64,000 nt of DNA from Rathayibacter sp. VKM Ac-2804 (GCF_009866655.1 NZ_CP047420.1:3162001-3226000), one strand, 5' to 3'. Shown: positions 42,349 through 51,842, counted from the first letter of the stretch. Program-made: numbers and translations. The notes: a model not told the origin generated them from the sequence alone.

Positions 42349-42960
42349 TCAGGAGCCGGTCGCCGCTGTGGACGGACGAGCCCCTGTGGAGGAGGCCTCG
42401 ACGTGCACGCCCGCCTCGGCGAGCTCGCGCAGCGCGGCGGCGCTCGCCTCGGCCGACACTCCGGCCACGAGGTCGGAGAGCACGCGGACCTCGAGGCCTG
42501 CCGCGCGCGCATCCAGAGCCGACGCCCGCACGCAGTAGTCGGTCGCGAGCCCCACGACGTCGAGTCCGGTCACGCCCAGGCGCTCGAGGAGCGCCGGCAC
42601 CGGCTCGCCGTCGACGGTCGCCCCCTCGAAGGCCGAGTAGGACGGCCGACCCTGGCCCTTGCGGATGTGCGCATCGACCGCGTCCAGGGCCAGCGCCGGG
42701 TGGTACTCCGCCCCCGGGGTCCCCGCGACGCAGTGCACCGGCCAGGTGTCGACGTAGTCGGGCTCGGCGGCGAAGTGCCCGCCGTTGTCGGAGTCGCCGT
42801 CGTGCCAGTCGCGCGAGGCGAGCACGGCCGCGTAGCGATCGGCGCTCGCGGCGAGGTGGGCGGTGATCCCCTCGGCGACGCGGGTGCCGCCGGCGACGGC
42901 GAGCGCGCCGTTCTCGGTGAAGTCGTTCTGCACGTCGACGATCAGGAGTGCCGTGGTCAT
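42349..42960 (-). CDS. pncA: Nicotinamidase
   Basis: The 203-residue isochorismatase-fold protein has the catalytic Asp in VDVQNDF, metal ligands in SRDWHDGDSDNGGHF, Lys in HIRKGQG, and the nucleophile Cys in GLATDYCVRASALDA. It turns nicotinamide into nicotinate for NAD recycling and would also activate pyrazinamide. GAGAGG precedes the ATG. It is located downstream of the carboxypeptidase gene with 41 bases between them. Confidence 0.93.
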   Translation of the reverse strand: MTTALLIVDVQNDFTENGALAVAGGTRVAEGITAHLAASADRYAAVLASRDWHDGDSDNGGHFAAEPDYVDTWPVHCVAGTPGAEYHPALALDAVDAHIRKGQGRPSYSAFEGATVDGEPVPALLERLGVTGLDVVGLATDYCVRASALDARAAGLEVRVLSDLVAGVSAEASAAALRELAEAGVHVEASSTGARPSTAATGS

Positions 42961-43001
42961 GGTGGTCCTCTCGGGTCGGGAATCGGGGCTTTCGCGCGCG
43001 G

Positions 43002-44429
43002 TCAGGAGTCGGAGAGCGCGCCGCCGCAGCGGTAGACGCCGGTGACGAGCGTGTCGATGGCGGTCTTCGCCGAGTCGGAGACGTCGCCGAGCGCGTAGAC
43101 GGCGAAGGTGAGCGCGGTGCCGTCCTGGGCGTCGACGACCCCGGCGAGCGTGTAGCCGCTGTCGATCCAGCCGGTCTTGGCGCGGACCGCGCCGTCGGCC
43201 ACCGCGTTGTCGCCGGCGAAGCGGTCGGCGTAGGACAGCGAGCCGGTGCGCCCCGAGACGGGGAGCCCGTCGAGGAGGACAGCGAGCTGCCCCTCCCTGG
43301 CCTGCACCTTCCGCAGCAGGCTCGTGAAGTACGCGGGGGCCACCGCGTTGTCGTCGCTCAGGCCAGAGCCGTCGACGATCGCGATCCCGGTCGTGTCCAC
43401 TCCGTAGCCGGCGAGACCCTGGAGGACCCCCGCCTGCTCGGCGCCGAAGGTGTTGCCCGAGCCGGTGCGGATCGCGACCAGGCGGGCGAGCATCTCGGCG
43501 ATCGCATTGTCCGAGACGAGCAGCATCTGCTGCACGAGCGTGCTCACCGGGGCGGACTCGACGGTGCCGAGCACCCTCGCGCCCGCCGGGGCGGTGCCGG
43601 TGCTCACCGTCGGCGAGCCGGTCAGCTCGTCGGCGAAGGCGTCGCCCGCCCGGCCGATCGGGTCCTCGCCCCGGCGGGAGGTGGAGGCGGTCGGGTCCGC
43701 GCGGTCGCCGTCGACCTGCAGGGCGGTGATCTCGGGCATGTAGCCGTCGGTCTGCTCCTTGCGGTTCCAGCTCGGCTGCCAGGTGTCCCCGGAGTAGAGC
43801 GACGCGTCGAGCACGACGGACGAGATCGCGGTGCCCGCCGTCGCCGGATCGGCGTCCCAGGCGCTCTCGACCTGGGCGGCGAGGTCGTCGAGGTGCGCGG
43901 CGCCGGCGTAGACCGACTCCTGACCGCTCGGCAGCCGGCTCAGCGTGAGGTCTCCCCCGCCCACCAGCACGACGCTGCCGGGAGCGTCGCCCGCGACGAC
44001 GGTCGTGGCGAACCGGGTGTCGGGGCCGAGGACGGCGAGCGCGGAGGCGGCGGTGAGGATCTTGAGGGCGGAGGCGGTGCGCGAGGCGGTCGTGCCGCCG
44101 CGGTCGAAGAGCACCTCGCCGGTCGCGGCGTCGACGACCCGCGCCTGCATCGAGCCGAGCCGCGGGTCCGCGGCGAGCCCGGCGACGGAGCAGGTGCGCA
44201 GCGCCTCTGCGGTCTCGGTGCCGGCGGGGCGGGCGGTGGGCGTCGGCGTCGCGGCGGGCGGGGTCGTCGGCGCGGTCGCCAGTGCGGAGGGCGAGGGCGC
44301 TGCGGCCGGAGTCGTCGTGCGCCCGATGGCGGTCCCGGCGCCGAAGGCTCCGATGCCGAGCAGCACGGCGACGGCGGCCACCGCGGCCACGAGGGCGCGC
44401 GGTCGGCGGCGGGGCGGGGTGTCGGTCAT
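43002..44429 (-). CDS. dacB: D-alanyl-D-alanine carboxypeptidase/endopeptidase (PBP4, S13)
   Basis: The 475-residue protein has an N-terminal membrane anchor/signal (LVAAVAAVAVLLGIGAFGAG), a Pro/Thr/Ala linker, and the S13 active-site motifs SALK (about residue 120), SDN (LLVSDNAIAEML) and KTG (VRAKTGWIDSGY). It trims or cuts peptidoglycan cross-links outside the membrane. TACCCT lies seven bases before the ATG, so the transcript is leaderless. Confidence 0.92.
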   Translation of the reverse strand: MTDTPPRRRPRALVAAVAAVAVLLGIGAFGAGTAIGRTTTPAAAPSPSALATAPTTPPAATPTPTARPAGTETAEALRTCSVAGLAADPRLGSMQARVVDAATGEVLFDRGGTTASRTASALKILTAASALAVLGPDTRFATTVVAGDAPGSVVLVGGGDLTLSRLPSGQESVYAGAAHLDDLAAQVESAWDADPATAGTAISSVVLDASLYSGDTWQPSWNRKEQTDGYMPEITALQVDGDRADPTASTSRRGEDPIGRAGDAFADELTGSPTVSTGTAPAGARVLGTVESAPVSTLVQQMLLVSDNAIAEMLARLVAIRTGSGNTFGAEQAGVLQGLAGYGVDTTGIAIVDGSGLSDDNAVAPAYFTSLLRKVQAREGQLAVLLDGLPVSGRTGSLSYADRFAGDNAVADGAVRAKTGWIDSGYTLAGVVDAQDGTALTFAVYALGDVSDSAKTAIDTLVTGVYRCGGALSDS

Positions 44430-44442
44430 CCGGACCAGGGTA
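44430..44442 (-). promoter_or_regulatory. Leaderless promoter -10 box for dacB
   Basis: On the minus strand TACCCT is followed by seven bases and the ATG at 44429. Confidence 0.58.
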
Positions 44443-44511
44443 ACCGGCCGGGATCGACGGGCCCTGAGGGCGATGACGGCACTCGCGGCTGCACCACGAC
44501 GACGAAGACGG

Positions 44512-44584
44512 AGCCGCCTGTCGGAATCGAACCGACGACCTTCTCATTACGAGTGAGACGCTCTACCGACTGAGCTAAGGCGGC
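44512..44584 (-). tRNA. tRNA-Thr (anticodon CGT)
   Basis: The 73-base cloverleaf begins GCCGCCTTAGCTCAGTCGGT. The anticodon loop CTCGTAA is closed by TCTCA/TGAGA, and the T arm contains GGTTCGATTCC. The acceptor stem pairs GCCGCCT with AGGCGGC, and no CCA is encoded. A TATGCT -10 box (44621-44626) lies about 40 bases upstream. Confidence 0.97.
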
Positions 44585-44620
44585 GTGCTCGCGGGGCGAT
44601 GGCCCCGGACACGATTACAC

Positions 44621-44626
44621 AGCATA
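44621..44626 (-). promoter_or_regulatory. -10 box of the tRNA-Thr gene
   Basis: TATGCT on the minus strand would start a precursor about 30 bases before the mature 5' end. Confidence 0.45.
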
Positions 44627-44672
44627 GCCTGCTCGCGGGCCGGGGCGTGAATCGAGGCGCGGAGCCCGCGGG

Positions 44673-45305
44673 CTACTCCGCGAGGGCGCCGCGGAGCTCC
44701 TCGAACGAGTGCACGATGAGGCCCGGCAGCGCATCGCGACCGTCGTGATCGACCCAGCCCGCCCACGCGTGCCGCATGGCCGCGAGACCGAGCAGGGTGA
44801 GCATCCTGGCCCGGCTGCGCACCGCCTCGGCGTCCGTCCCGCCGCGGGTCAGGCGCTCGGCGACCAGGTCCTCGATCGCCACCTCGAACTCCCGCATCCC
44901 GGCGATCTTCAGGCCGACGAGCTGGGGGTGCTCGCGGAAGAGGCTCCGTCGCAGCAGGTGCAGCTCGCGGTCCTCCTCCCCCGGGACCTCCGCCGCCGCG
45001 ACGAAGACGGCCTGCAGGTCGGCGAGCAGCGGCGCAGCACCGGCGAGGAACGCGGCCGCGGTCTCGTCGGAGATCACGGGCAGACCGCCGACGAGGGCGT
45101 CCTCCTTCGAGGCGAAGTAGTTGAAGAAGGTGCGGGTCGAGACATCGGCGGTGCGCGAGACGTCCTCGATCGTCACCCGGTCCGGACCGCGCTCGCTCGC
45201 GAGCCGCAGGACCGCGGTCTCGATGGCGCGCCGGGTGGCGAGGCGCTTGCGCTCGCGCAGGCCCGGCTGCTCCGGAGCGCTGCGGCGCTCCTGCTCGGTC
45301 AGCAC
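44673..45305 (-). CDS. TetR-family transcriptional regulator
   Basis: The 210-residue protein has an N-terminal TetR HTH: RRAIETAVLRLASERG, then VTIEDVSRTADVSTRTFFNYF, then SKEDALVGG. A helical ligand-binding domain follows (ELHLLRRSLFREHPQLVG...). Its GTG start lies inside the end of the upstream hydrolase gene (7-base overlap). It is therefore last in the topA operon or controls an adjacent function. The ligand is unknown. Confidence 0.86.
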   Translation of the reverse strand: MLTEQERRSAPEQPGLRERKRLATRRAIETAVLRLASERGPDRVTIEDVSRTADVSTRTFFNYFASKEDALVGGLPVISDETAAAFLAGAAPLLADLQAVFVAAAEVPGEEDRELHLLRRSLFREHPQLVGLKIAGMREFEVAIEDLVAERLTRGGTDAEAVRSRARMLTLLGLAAMRHAWAGWVDHDGRDALPGLIVHSFEELRGALAE

Positions 45306-46825
45306 TGCGGGTCCTCCTCGGGGACGACGCCCTCGAGCAGGTAGGCGTCGACGGCGTCGTTCACGCACGCGTTCGACTTGTTGTAGGCCGTGTGCCCCTC
45401 GCCGTCGAAGGTGAGGAGATGCCCGTCGGACAGCTCGCCCGCCAGCGCCTGCGCCCAGACGTAGGGGGTCGCCGGGTCGTTGGTGGTGCCGACGACGAGG
45501 ATCGGGGCCGCGCCCTCCGCCGTGATCGGCTCGCGGGAGCCCTCGAAGGCCGCCGGCCACTCGCCGCAGAGGATGTCGCCGTAGGCCAGGTAGCGGCCGA
45601 GCGTCGGCGCCGCCGCCTCGAGCTCGGCCGCGTCTGCTCGCATGGACTCCGTCTCGGAGTCGTAGGCGTAGTCGACGCAGTTGATCGCGAGGAAGGCCTC
45701 GGTCGTGTTGCCGTCGTAGCCGCCCTCGGCCGTGCGGCCGTTGTAGGCGTCCGCGTACTGGAAGGCGATCTCCGCTCCGCCCCGGCGGACGTCGGTGAGC
45801 ATCTCGCTCAGCCCGCCCCAGGACGAGGCCGAGTAGAGCGGGTAGACGATCGCTGTGAGCAGCGTGCTCGAGCCGAGCTGCCGACCGTCCTCCGCGCGGA
45901 TCGGCGAGGCGTCGACCCGCGCGAGCAGCGCGGCGACCTGCGTGAGCGCGTCGTCGACGGTGCCGGTGAAGGGGCAGCCCTCCGAGCCGAGGCAGTCGGC
46001 GAGGTAGGCGCGCAGCGCGCTCTCGAAGCCGATGGCCTGCTCGCGCACCACGTCGAGCGACGTCGCCGCCGGGTCGATCGCGCCGTCGAGCACGAGCCGG
46101 CCGACGCGGTCGGGGAAGAGCCCGGCGTAGGTGGCGCCGAGGAAGGTGCCGTAGGAGTAGCCGAGGTAGTGCAGCGACTCGTCGCCCAGCGCCGCGCGCA
46201 GCACGTCGAGGTCGCGCGCCGCGCTGGTCGTGCCGACCTCCGGCAGCAGCGCGCCGCTGCGCTCCTCGCAGGCCGCGGCGAAGGCGGCCGAGGCGGTGCG
46301 CTGGGCGGCGATCCACTCGTCGCTGCCGCGCTCACCCGGGACGATGTCGTACAGGTAGGAGTCGAGGCCGGCGGCGTCGAGGCAGGACACCGCGGTAGAG
46401 GCGCCGACGCCCCGCGGGTCGAAGCCGACGACGTCGAAGCGGGCCGCGAGCTCGGCGTCGACCGCGTAGTCGAGGCTGTCCCGGACGAGCTCGACTCCGG
46501 AGCCGCCGGGCCCGCCGGGGTTCACCAGCAGGGAGCCGATCGCGTCGCCGCCCGTCGCCGGGTGGCGCACCAGGGCGATCGAGGCGGTGTCGCCGGTGGG
46601 CTCGTCCCAGTCGAGCGGGACGGTCGCGTCGGTGCACTGCATGCCGTCGCCGCACTCGTCCCAGACCAGGGTCTGGCCGTAGTACTGCTCGAGGCCGGCC
46701 TCGACCGGCTGCGCGGCGGGCGTCGACGTGCGCTCGGGCGACGGCCCGGGCGCGAAGCAGCCGGAGAGCAGGGCGACCGCGGCTCCGACGGCCGCGATCG
46801 CCGACCAGCGGCCCGCGCGCCTCAT
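45299..46825 (-). CDS. Lipoprotein alpha/beta hydrolase (tripeptidyl aminopeptidase-like)
   Basis: The 508-residue precursor has a lipobox (ALLSGC) near residue 23. The hydrolase core shows NPGGPGGSG (oxyanion), DPRGVGAS, the nucleophile elbow GYSYGTFLGATYAG, the Asp in VVGTTNDPATPYVWA and the His in FDGEGHTAYN. The TAP-like C-terminal part is present. It is probably an extracellular membrane-anchored peptidase or esterase. Its ATG overlaps the holB stop (ATGA). Confidence 0.9.
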   Translation of the reverse strand: MRRAGRWSAIAAVGAAVALLSGCFAPGPSPERTSTPAAQPVEAGLEQYYGQTLVWDECGDGMQCTDATVPLDWDEPTGDTASIALVRHPATGGDAIGSLLVNPGGPGGSGVELVRDSLDYAVDAELAARFDVVGFDPRGVGASTAVSCLDAAGLDSYLYDIVPGERGSDEWIAAQRTASAAFAAACEERSGALLPEVGTTSAARDLDVLRAALGDESLHYLGYSYGTFLGATYAGLFPDRVGRLVLDGAIDPAATSLDVVREQAIGFESALRAYLADCLGSEGCPFTGTVDDALTQVAALLARVDASPIRAEDGRQLGSSTLLTAIVYPLYSASSWGGLSEMLTDVRRGGAEIAFQYADAYNGRTAEGGYDGNTTEAFLAINCVDYAYDSETESMRADAAELEAAAPTLGRYLAYGDILCGEWPAAFEGSREPITAEGAAPILVVGTTNDPATPYVWAQALAGELSDGHLLTFDGEGHTAYNKSNACVNDAVDAYLLEGVVPEEDPQC

Positions 46826-47988
46826 GCCGCCACCGGGCGCCGGGCGGCGACGACGAGCATCGCCTCGAGCGCGAGGACGGGCGAGACGTTCGCGTCGATG
46901 CGCTGGCGCGCCGTCGCGACGGCGTCGAGCACCGCGAGCGTGCGGTCGGGGGCGGTGGACCGGGCCAGCGCGGTCATCTCGGCGCGCACCTCCTCGTTGA
47001 TCACGCCGCCGGGGGCGCCCAGCTGCAGGCGCACGACGTCGCGGTAGAGCGACAGCAGATCGACGAGGATCCGGTCGAGGCCGTCGCGGAGGCTGCGCGT
47101 CGCGCGCCGCTTCTGATCCTCCTCGAGGGTCCGCAGCTGCGAGCGGAGCTGCGCTGGGATCGTGCCGCCGGGCTCGACGCCGAGCGAGCGCAGCGCCTGC
47201 TGCCGCTCGACCTCGTCGCGCTCGAGCGTGTACGCCTTCGCGTCCTCGGTGGCGACCTCGATCATCCGCGCGGCGCCGAGCACCGCGTCCGACACCCCGC
47301 GCAGTCCGAGGGCGATGCGGAGGGTCTCCTCGCGCCGCTCGCGGGCGTTCGCATCGGTCGCGAGCCGGTGCGCCATGCCGATGTGGCTCTGCGCCTGCCG
47401 GGCGGCGCGCTCGGCGGTCGCCGCGTCCACGCCGTCACGTCGCTCGAGGAGGCCCGCGACGTCCTCGACGCTCGGCACCCGGAGCCGCACCGAGCGCACG
47501 CGCGAGCGGATGGTCGGCAGCAGGTCGGCCTCGCTGGGCGCGCAGAGGATCCAGACGGTGCGCTCCGGCGGCTCCTCGAGCGCCTTGAGCAGCACGTTCG
47601 AGGTGCGCTCGCTCATCCGGTCGGCGTCCTCGATGACCATGACGCGGTAGCGCGAGACCGACGGCGAGTACTGCGACGAGGAGACGAGCCGGCGCACCTC
47701 CTCGATCGAGATGATGACGCGCTCGGTGGCGAGCACCGCGAGGTCGGGGTGCGAGCGGGCGGCGACCTGCGCGCAGTCGGGGCACTCGCCGCAGCCGCCG
47801 CGGCGGCAGAGCAGCGCGGAGGCGAACGCGTAGGCGAGGTTCGACCGGCCGGAGCCGGGGGGCCCGGTGATCAGCCAGGAGTGGGTCATCGCGGACGATT
47901 CGCGGCCGTTCTCGTCGCGGGGGGTCGAGGCGTCGCGCAGGGCGCCGATGGCGTGCTCCTGACCGACGAGCTGGCTCCAGACACTCAC
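46822..47988 (-). CDS. holB: DNA polymerase III subunit delta'
   Basis: The 388-residue AAA+ protein starts VSVWSQLVGQEHAIGALR. It has a P-loop variant GPPGSGRSN in which Arg replaces the usual Lys, as is common in non-hydrolysing delta' subunits. The zinc module is CRRGGCGECPDC, followed by VMVIEDADRMSERTSNVLLK and the SRV segment RSRVRSVRL. It is part of the sliding-clamp loader. Its neighbours (tmk and topA) are the usual actinobacterial arrangement. Confidence 0.94.
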   Translation of the reverse strand: MSVWSQLVGQEHAIGALRDASTPRDENGRESSAMTHSWLITGPPGSGRSNLAYAFASALLCRRGGCGECPDCAQVAARSHPDLAVLATERVIISIEEVRRLVSSSQYSPSVSRYRVMVIEDADRMSERTSNVLLKALEEPPERTVWILCAPSEADLLPTIRSRVRSVRLRVPSVEDVAGLLERRDGVDAATAERAARQAQSHIGMAHRLATDANARERREETLRIALGLRGVSDAVLGAARMIEVATEDAKAYTLERDEVERQQALRSLGVEPGGTIPAQLRSQLRTLEEDQKRRATRSLRDGLDRILVDLLSLYRDVVRLQLGAPGGVINEEVRAEMTALARSTAPDRTLAVLDAVATARQRIDANVSPVLALEAMLVVAARRPVAA

Positions 47989-47997
47989 GGTTCCAGG

Positions 47998-48660
47998 CTA
48001 ACCGCGGGGTCCGACAGCGGGCCGCGCGCCGCGAGGACCGGCGTCGAGCATCGGCTCGATGCGCGCGCGGACGGCGTCGGCGAGCTCGTCGACGGGGCGG
48101 CTGGCGTCGAGGACGAGGAAGCGCTCGGGGTCCGCGGCGGCGAGGTCGAGGAAGGCCTGGCGCACGCGGCCGTGGAACTCCGCCTTCTCGGCCTCGAGCC
48201 GGTCGTAGCGGGTGCGCGCGGCGTCGAGCCGGGTGCGGGCCACGGCGGGATCGAGGTCGAGCAGCACCGTGAGGTCGGGGCGCAGGTCGCGGGTCGCCCA
48301 CTCCGAGAGGGAGCGGACCTCCGCGGCGTCGAGCACCCGGCCGGCACCCTGGTAGGCGACGGAGGAGTCGATGTAGCGGTCCTGGACGACGACCTCGCCC
48401 CGCTCGAGCGCGGGGCGGACGAAGGTGCCGATGTGCTGCGCGCGGTCAGCGGCGTAGAGGAGCGCCTCGGCCCGCGGATCGATCTCCCCGCGGTGGTGCA
48501 GCACGATCTCGCGGATCTGCACGCCGACATCGGTCCCGCCCGGCTCGCGGGTGCGCCGCACGGTCTCGCCGCGCGAGCCCAGCCACTCCTCGAGCAGCCG
48601 GGCCTGCGTGGTCTTGCCCGCGCCGTCCCCGCCCTCCAGGGTGACGAAGAGGCCGGTCAC
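47998..48660 (-). CDS. tmk: Thymidylate kinase
   Basis: The 220-residue protein has the P-loop EGGDGAGKTTQ, the DRY motif VQDRYIDSSVAYQG, and the LID-side segment DLDPAVARTRLDAARTRYDRLE. It phosphorylates dTMP to dTDP. The GTG start overlaps the topA stop (GTGA), and holB follows nine bases after its stop. Confidence 0.95.
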   Translation of the reverse strand: MTGLFVTLEGGDGAGKTTQARLLEEWLGSRGETVRRTREPGGTDVGVQIREIVLHHRGEIDPRAEALLYAADRAQHIGTFVRPALERGEVVVQDRYIDSSVAYQGAGRVLDAAEVRSLSEWATRDLRPDLTVLLDLDPAVARTRLDAARTRYDRLEAEKAEFHGRVRQAFLDLAAADPERFLVLDASRPVDELADAVRARIEPMLDAGPRGARPAVGPRG

Positions 48661-51563
48661 GACTCCGTCGCGCCCGTCGTCTTCGCCGCGGTGCTGCGGG
48701 CTCGGGTGGTGGCGGGCTTCTTCGCGGCGGTGGTCTTCGCCGCCGTGGACTCAGCGGCCGTGGTCTTCGCCGCCGTGGTCTTGGCCGTCGTCGCCTTCGC
48801 CGCCGTGGTCTTCGCGGCGGTGGTCTTCGTCGCCGTCGTCTTGGCTGCCGTGGTCTTCGCCGCGGGCTTCTTGGCGGGCGCCCGCTTGGCCGGGGCCTTC
48901 TTGGGCGCCGGGCCCTTCGCCCGCTTGTCCGCGAGCATCTGGACCGCCTGCTCGAAGTCGATCTCCTCGATCGGCTGGCCCTTGGGGATGGTGACGTTGG
49001 TCTCGCCGTCGGTCACGTAGGCGCCGAAGCGGCCGTCGCGGATCCGGATCGGCTTGCCGCTGACGGGGTCGGCCTCGAACTCCGCGAGGGCGCTCGTGGC
49101 GCGCTTGGCGCCGTACTTCGGCTGGGCGAACACCTCGAGCGCGGTCGGCAGGTCGACCTCGAAGATCTGGTCCTCGCTGGTGAGTGAGCGGCTGTCCGTC
49201 CCCTTCTTCAGGTACGGGCCGTAGCGGCCGTTCTGCGCGGTGATCGGCTCGCCCGACTCCGGGTCCTCGCCGACGGTGCGCGGCAGGTCGAGCAGGCGCA
49301 GCGCGGTGGCGAGATCGACGGTCGCGACGTCCATCGATTTGAAGAGCGAGGACGTGCGCGGCTTCACCGCGGCCGGCTTCTTGGCGCCGCGCTTGGCCGG
49401 CGCCGACTCGACGACCTCGCCGGTGGCGGGGTCGGCGGTGGTCTCCGGCTCCGGGTCGACCTCGGTCACGTACGGGCCGAAGCGGCCGTCCTTGACCACG
49501 ACGGTCTTGCCCGAGTCCGGGTTGCTGCCGAGCACGCGGTCGGTCTGCACGGGGGCGTCGACCAGCTCCTGCGCCTTCGCGGGCGTGAGCTCGTCGGGAG
49601 CGAGCTCGAGCGGCAGGTTGACGCGGCGCGGCGTCTCCTGCCCCTCCTCCTGGGCGACCTCGAGGTAGGGGCCGTACTTGCCGATGCGCAGGGTGATGTC
49701 GTCGGTGATCCGGACCGAGTTGATGCTCTTCGCATCGATCTCGCCCAGGTTGTCGACCACGTGGCGGAGCCCCGGCTGGTCGCCGCCGCCGAAGTAGAAG
49801 CGGTTCAGCCAGTCGACCCGGTCCTCCTCGCCGCCGGCGATGCGGTCGAGGTCGCCCTCCATCGCGGCGGTGAAGTCGTACTCGACGAGGTCGGAGAAGA
49901 ACTCCTCGAGCAGGCGCACCACCGAGAAGGCGATCCAGTTGGGCACGAGCGCCGTGCCGCGCGGGGTGACGTAGCCGCGGTCGACGATCGTCGTGATGAT
50001 CGAGGCGTAGGTCGAGGGGCGCCCGATCCCCAGCTCTTCGAGCGACTTGACGAGGCTCGCCTCCGTGTACCGCGGGGGCGGGGACGTCTCGTGGCCCTTG
50101 GCCTCGACCTCGGCGACGACGAGGCTCTGGCCGACCTCGAGGACGGGCAGCTTGGCGTCCTTCTCGTCGCGGGCGCCGTGGCGCTCCTCGTCGCGGCCCT
50201 CCTCGTAGGCGAGCAGGAAGCCGCGGAAGGTGATGACCGTTCCGGAGGCGGTGAACTCGGCGGTGCGCTCCGTGTCGCCGGCCGGGTTGGCGAGCAGGGT
50301 GACCGTCGCGGTCGAGCCCTTCGCGTCGGCCATCTGCGAGGCGACGGTGCGCTTCCAGATCAGGTCGTAGAGGCGGTGGTCGTTGCCGCGGAGGGTGCCG
50401 GCGAGCTGGTCCGGGGTGCGGAAGGTCTCGCCCGCGGGGCGGATCGCCTCGTGCGCCTCCTGCGCGCTCTTGTTCTTGCCGGAGTAGAGGCGCGGCTTCT
50501 CGGGCACCGTCTCGGCGCCGTAGAGCGAGGCCGCCTGCGAGCGGGCGGCGTTCAGCGCCTGCTGCGAGAGGTTGGGCGAGTCGGTCCTCATGTAGGTGAT
50601 GAAGCCGTTCTCGTAGAGCGACTGGGCCACGCTCATCGTCTGGCGCGCCGAGAAGCGGAGCTTGCGCGCCGCCTCCTGCTGGAGCGTCGAGGTGGTGAAC
50701 GGAGCGGCGGGGCGGCGCGAGTAGGGCTTGGACTCGAGGTTCGAGACGCGCACGAGCGTCTTCGGGTCGCGCAGCGCCTCGGCGAGGGCGCCGGCGGACG
50801 ACTCGTCGAGGACGGTGACGTCGCCCTTGAGCTGTCCGCGGTCGTCGAAGTCGCGGCCGCTGCCGATCCGCTTGCCGTCGAGGCGCGCCAGGCGGGCGTC
50901 GAAGGCCGCCGAGGCGTCGGCCTCGGGGGCGAGGACCGTCGCGAGGTCCCAGTAGGAGGCGGAGACGAACGCGAGGCGCTCGCGCTCGCGGTCCACGACG
51001 AGGCGGGTGGCGGCGGACTGCACGCGGCCGGCGGAGAGCCCGGGCCCGACCTTGCGCCAGAGCACCGGCGAGATCTCATAGCCGTAGAGGCGGTCGAGGA
51101 TGCGGCGGGTCTCCTGCGCGTCGACGAGAGAGGTGTCGATGTCGCGGGTGTTGTCGCGGGCCTTCTGGATCGCGTCCTTGGTGATCTCGTGGAAGACCAT
51201 CCGCTTCACGGGGACCTTGGGCTTGAGCTCCTCGAGGAGGTGCCACGCGATGGCCTCGCCCTCGCGGTCCTCATCAGTGGCGAGGAAGAGCTCGTCGGCG
51301 TTCTTCAGCGCGCGCTTGAGATCGGCGACCGTCTTCTTCTTCTGGTCGGAGACGACGTAGTAGGGCTCGAAGCCGTTGTCGACGTCGACGGAGAACTTGC
51401 CCAGCCCGCCCTTCTTGAGCTCGGGCGGCAGGTTCTTCGGCTCGATGAGGTCGCGGATGTGCCCGACGGAGGCGAGCACCTCGTACCCCTCGCCCAGGTA
51501 CTGGGCGATGGTCTTGGCCTTCGCCGGCGACTCGACGATCACCAGCTTCTTCGTGCCGGACAC
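48657..51563 (-). CDS. topA: DNA topoisomerase I with Lys/Ala-rich C-terminal tail
   Basis: The 968-residue protein begins with the Toprim domain (KKLVIVESPAKAKTI, ATDEDREGEAIAWHL). The active-site Tyr324 lies in GFITYMRTDSPN. Four or more C-terminal topoisomerase repeats follow (KYGPYLEV, RFGPYVTE, RYGPYLKK, RFGAYVTD) instead of zinc fingers, as in actinobacteria. The last 85 residues are repeats of the TTAAK type, a basic tail known in mycobacterial enzymes to help DNA binding and processivity. GAGGAG precedes the GTG start at 51563. Confidence 0.96.
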   Translation of the reverse strand: MSGTKKLVIVESPAKAKTIAQYLGEGYEVLASVGHIRDLIEPKNLPPELKKGGLGKFSVDVDNGFEPYYVVSDQKKKTVADLKRALKNADELFLATDEDREGEAIAWHLLEELKPKVPVKRMVFHEITKDAIQKARDNTRDIDTSLVDAQETRRILDRLYGYEISPVLWRKVGPGLSAGRVQSAATRLVVDRERERLAFVSASYWDLATVLAPEADASAAFDARLARLDGKRIGSGRDFDDRGQLKGDVTVLDESSAGALAEALRDPKTLVRVSNLESKPYSRRPAAPFTTSTLQQEAARKLRFSARQTMSVAQSLYENGFITYMRTDSPNLSQQALNAARSQAASLYGAETVPEKPRLYSGKNKSAQEAHEAIRPAGETFRTPDQLAGTLRGNDHRLYDLIWKRTVASQMADAKGSTATVTLLANPAGDTERTAEFTASGTVITFRGFLLAYEEGRDEERHGARDEKDAKLPVLEVGQSLVVAEVEAKGHETSPPPRYTEASLVKSLEELGIGRPSTYASIITTIVDRGYVTPRGTALVPNWIAFSVVRLLEEFFSDLVEYDFTAAMEGDLDRIAGGEEDRVDWLNRFYFGGGDQPGLRHVVDNLGEIDAKSINSVRITDDITLRIGKYGPYLEVAQEEGQETPRRVNLPLELAPDELTPAKAQELVDAPVQTDRVLGSNPDSGKTVVVKDGRFGPYVTEVDPEPETTADPATGEVVESAPAKRGAKKPAAVKPRTSSLFKSMDVATVDLATALRLLDLPRTVGEDPESGEPITAQNGRYGPYLKKGTDSRSLTSEDQIFEVDLPTALEVFAQPKYGAKRATSALAEFEADPVSGKPIRIRDGRFGAYVTDGETNVTIPKGQPIEEIDFEQAVQMLADKRAKGPAPKKAPAKRAPAKKPAAKTTAAKTTATKTTAAKTTAAKATTAKTTAAKTTAAESTAAKTTAAKKPATTRARSTAAKTTGATES

Positions 51564-51699
51564 AGTTCTCCTCGATTGATGCTGTCGGGTCGGACGATTC
51601 AGTGGATCCGACGGGTCCCCTTCGGCGGGGAGGCGGTGCGCGGCGTCCGCACGAGGAACGACGATCCGTTCGCGTCGGCTTCGGGCGCCCGACAGGCAC

Positions 51700-51705
51700 A
51701 CCATA
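51700..51705 (-). promoter_or_regulatory. -10 box of the topA operon
   Basis: TATGGT on the minus strand, about 130 bases before topA, is the best promoter candidate in the 280-base gap. Otherwise the gap (51564-51842) shows no gene. Confidence 0.4.
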
Positions 51706-51842
51706 CACACTGACCCCGGGCGTCCCGCGCCGCCGTCCACTCGCCGCGGGCTGGGAGCGCCCCGGTCGCCGCCCGGCGATCCGCCGGATCGCCCGGGCCG
51801 CACCCCGTGACGGATCGCGGCGATCGGCGCATGATGACAGGC

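Noticed and set aside
48690..48910. Tandem repeats possibly belonging to a non-coding array
   Set aside because: They are the codons of the Lys/Ala tail of TopA and stay in frame to the stop codon.
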